Assembly: GCF_022662305.1 (NCBI RefSeq)
Contig: NZ_JAKNQH010000007.1
Location: 142,727-206,726 of the forward strand
Length of the DNA stretch: 64,000 bases
Direction of reading: 5' to 3'
Source of the DNA: Sphingomonas sp. BAUL-RG-20F-R05-02
GTDB lineage: Bacteria; Pseudomonadota; Alphaproteobacteria; Sphingomonadales; Sphingomonadaceae
How positions within the stretch are numbered: the stretch's first letter is position 1; every line of letters starts with the position of its first letter. The position numbers were made by a program, and so were the translations under genes. Below are positions 62,379 through 64,000 of the stretch, piece by piece. A model generated the notes under the pieces. That model did not search any database, was not told the origin of the DNA, and was given only the letters and a program-made list of their open reading frames with translations.

Positions 62379-63057
62379 GTGAAAGCTATGCGCTTCGTAC
62401 CGGTGAAGTCGCCGGAGCAGCAGGCGGCGCTATCGATGCACAGGACGCGGGACCTGCTGGCCGAGTTCGACATCGATATCTTGCAAGGGCTTCACCGCGC
62501 GTTGGAGATGGCGCGATCGATCGTCGACGGCGAGGCGCCAGACATACCGTCAGAGGCAGCAAAGATCGTCTGGCGCTTGTCCCAGCAAGCTCGATACCCA
62601 CGCGCAGTGTCGGGAGATCGACCTGCTTGCTTGGCAGAAGACCAACGATACGGCTCGCCGCCTCATGTCGATCCCCGGCATCGGCACGATCGGCGCGACA
62701 GCGCTCGCCGCATCGGTCACCGACCCGTACCACTTCCGCTCGGGGCGCGAGTTCGCCGCGTGGTTAAGACTGACGCCGCGTCAACACTCGAGTGGTGGCA
62801 AAGAGCGGCTCGGGCACATCACCAAGATGGGCGACAAATACCTTCGTACGCTGCTCGTCGTCGGTATGACCTCACCGATCAGAGGCGTAAAGCAAACGCC
62901 AGAGACCGCCGATCCACGGCTTGTGGCGCTGCTCGCGCGCAAGCCAACACGCGTTGCGGCCGTCGCGATGGCGAACAGAACCGCCCGGGTGGTCTGGGCG
63001 ATCATGGTGCGCGGCGAGACATACCAAGCGCGGCATCAGCCCAGGCTCGCCGCATGA
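62379..63057 (+). pseudogene. IS110-family (IS1111-like) transposase remnant
   Basis: The sequence begins mid-protein with AMRFVPVKSPEQQAALSMHR, TRDLLAEFDI. About 15 residues usual after TRDLL are missing. The frame then changes near 62590, continues as SKLDTHAQCREIDLLAWQKT, and ends with the well-conserved IS110 transposase C-terminal half: SIPGIGTIGATALAASVTDP, FRSGREFAAWLRLTPRQHSS, GGKERLGHITKMGDKYLRTL. The N-terminal DEDD catalytic domain is absent. It is a dead fragment; the typical downstream non-coding part of the element seems to continue to about 63270. Confidence 0.85.
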
Positions 63058-63491
63058 CGATTTAGCTGGAAACCGCCGAGACAAAGGAGACCAGCTTCAC
63101 GATGTTGTAAGCGCGATGCGATGTGATGGCGAACCGGTCAGACCGGGGGCAAGGAGAACCCAACGGACGTCTAAGGCGTCATAGCCTGTTGAACGGAATG
63201 GGACCTGACTCGCGGACCCCATCAGGGCCAGCAGTCTTCAGCGACTGCGCAAACAGGCCGAACAAAGGACTGCGCCCGACTCCACGTCAGAACGTCGAAT
63301 TACCTTGCAACGCGGGAGCTATCCACAGAGGACGTTCGCTTCCGGAAGCAGATATCCTGCTCCGAGTGGCGAGTTATGGGTCGTTGCGCCCAAGGTGAGG
63401 GAAAGGCAGCTATCCCCCGGTCGCGGAACAACACCAGACCTTCCGCAGGCGCCCAGTTGCAGCCGTTACGTTCCGGTGCAACGCTGCGCGT
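63058..63491. other. IS110 downstream region and dispersed motif
   Basis: 434 bases. Up to about 63270 it looks like the non-coding tail of the IS110 element. At 63319-63376 lies the dispersed motif (GACGTTCGCTTCCGGAAGCA, then GAGTGGCGAGTTATGGGTCG) shared with 32371-32425. No gene is supported. Confidence 0.5.
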
Positions 63492-63956
63492 ATGAGACGC
63501 TATTTGCCCTTGGCGATACTTGCGATCGGCGCGGCGCCGGTCGACCATCCCAGAACCTATCTTCTTTCCATCAGCACGATACCGCTCCGTGACACCGAAA
63601 GCGTCGAGGCGTTCTCATTGGAAACGTGGGGTGTCGAGTTCCGGTCTGTGTGTAGCATTCCGAGCGGCTGGCGGATTAAGGCAGGCAGTAGCGTCACGCC
63701 AAATGGAGCGCTCGAAGGAAACGGGAGCCAAGGCGCGACATGGTTCAACACCGGCAGCCCACGTCAGCTACGGGACTTCGTGCTGGTCACCCTCTACGCG
63801 CCGGTTCAACGCGCCGACATCGTCAGCCGGACAGGCGAGGTTCCGGCAACCTTTAAGGGAACTGCGACCATCAGCACCGACGATGGGGATGTAGAGCGCG
63901 ACCTAAGCTACAAGAACATCACTCTCCGCCCGGCTTCTCACTGCCCTTCTCGGTAG
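63492..63956 (+). CDS. Hypothetical secreted protein
   Basis: A 154-residue protein with a short signal-like N-terminus (MRRYLPLAILAIGAAPVDHP). The mature part is beta-rich and contains VEFRSVCSIPSGWRIKAGSS and GATWFNTGSPRQLRDFVLVT; two Cys (in SVCSI and near the C-terminus, SHCPSR) could form a disulfide. I do not recognise the family, though similar small exported proteins occur in sphingomonads. There is no clear ribosome-binding site, and the gene follows mobile-element debris. Confidence 0.6.
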   Translation: MRRYLPLAILAIGAAPVDHPRTYLLSISTIPLRDTESVEAFSLETWGVEFRSVCSIPSGWRIKAGSSVTPNGALEGNGSQGATWFNTGSPRQLRDFVLVTLYAPVQRADIVSRTGEVPATFKGTATISTDDGDVERDLSYKNITLRPASHCPSR

Positions 63957-63964
63957 GTAGCTTT

Positions 63965-64000
63965 TCACCATTCCGCGACATAGCCGCCCGGCTGCAAGCG
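63965..64000 (-). CDS. Possible C-terminal end of a gene running off the window
   Basis: On the minus strand, RLQPGGYVAEW followed by TGA (63967-63965) is open to the window edge. It is too short to identify, and could be chance. Confidence 0.25.
   Translation of the reverse strand, partial: RLQPGGYVAEW

Noticed and set aside
1..64000. CRISPR arrays, rRNA and tRNA genes
   Set aside because: No regularly spaced repeats of 24-40 bases and no rRNA or tRNA structures were found on either strand.

Overview
The window looks like chromosome of a sphingomonad (Sphingomonas or a near relative, Alphaproteobacteria). GC is high. The gene set includes the helicase / S4 protein / FdxA / CarD block, a DUF6356 protein, PdeM, Mpl with an LD-carboxypeptidase, a large TonB-dependent receptor and many secreted small proteins. 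The genus is inferred from gene content and protein style; no rRNA is present to confirm it.

Bases 1-18300 are mostly core genes: the end of a helicase, an S4 RNA-binding protein, ferredoxin, CarD, two DUF2807 secreted proteins, DUF1489, MgtE, a cyclophilin, a LysR regulator, a CDC48/VAT-type AAA+ ATPase, PdeM, a Kup potassium transporter, a peptidoglycan-recycling pair (Mpl and LdcA) and ThrS. A candidate small RNA with a strong terminator lies at about 7195-7309. Bases 18355-31360 are envelope and transport genes: a beta-barrel protein, a five-gene two-component/RND efflux operon (27534 down to 20154), and a YncE-like propeller divergent from a TonB receptor, the same pairing as E. coli yncE/yncD.

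Bases 31754-62309 are accessory in character and are bounded by two direct repeats of about 600 bp. The left copy is a broken 5' fragment of the GGDEF-EAL gene whose intact copy is at the right end. The most interesting content is a nine-gene, almost gapless operon (34548-43850): myo-inositol-phosphate synthase, HD-domain protein, methyltransferase, Gfo/Idh/MocA oxidoreductase, zinc-ribbon/metallo-beta-lactamase protein, YcaO, TIM-barrel isomerase, GT4 glycosyltransferase and PIG-L deacetylase. It has the logic of mycothiol-type GlcN-inositol synthesis plus a YcaO enzyme with no precursor peptide in sight. I know of no described pathway with this combination.

Facing it is a six-gene glycosyltransferase operon (51221 down to 44165). 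It starts with a fused sucrose-phosphate synthase/phosphatase-like protein and includes a pyruvyltransferase. Next come a graveyard of broken genes (LysR, IS3 and a cut-off secreted protein), a hybrid PAS/GAF histidine kinase, and a decaying arsenic operon: arsR, arsC with an in-frame amber codon, an intact arsB, and an arsH stump fused to an aldo/keto reductase stump. A CMD-family protein with a divergent LysR regulator and the intact GGDEF-EAL protein follow. The right end has an IS110-type transposase remnant and a small secreted hypothetical protein.
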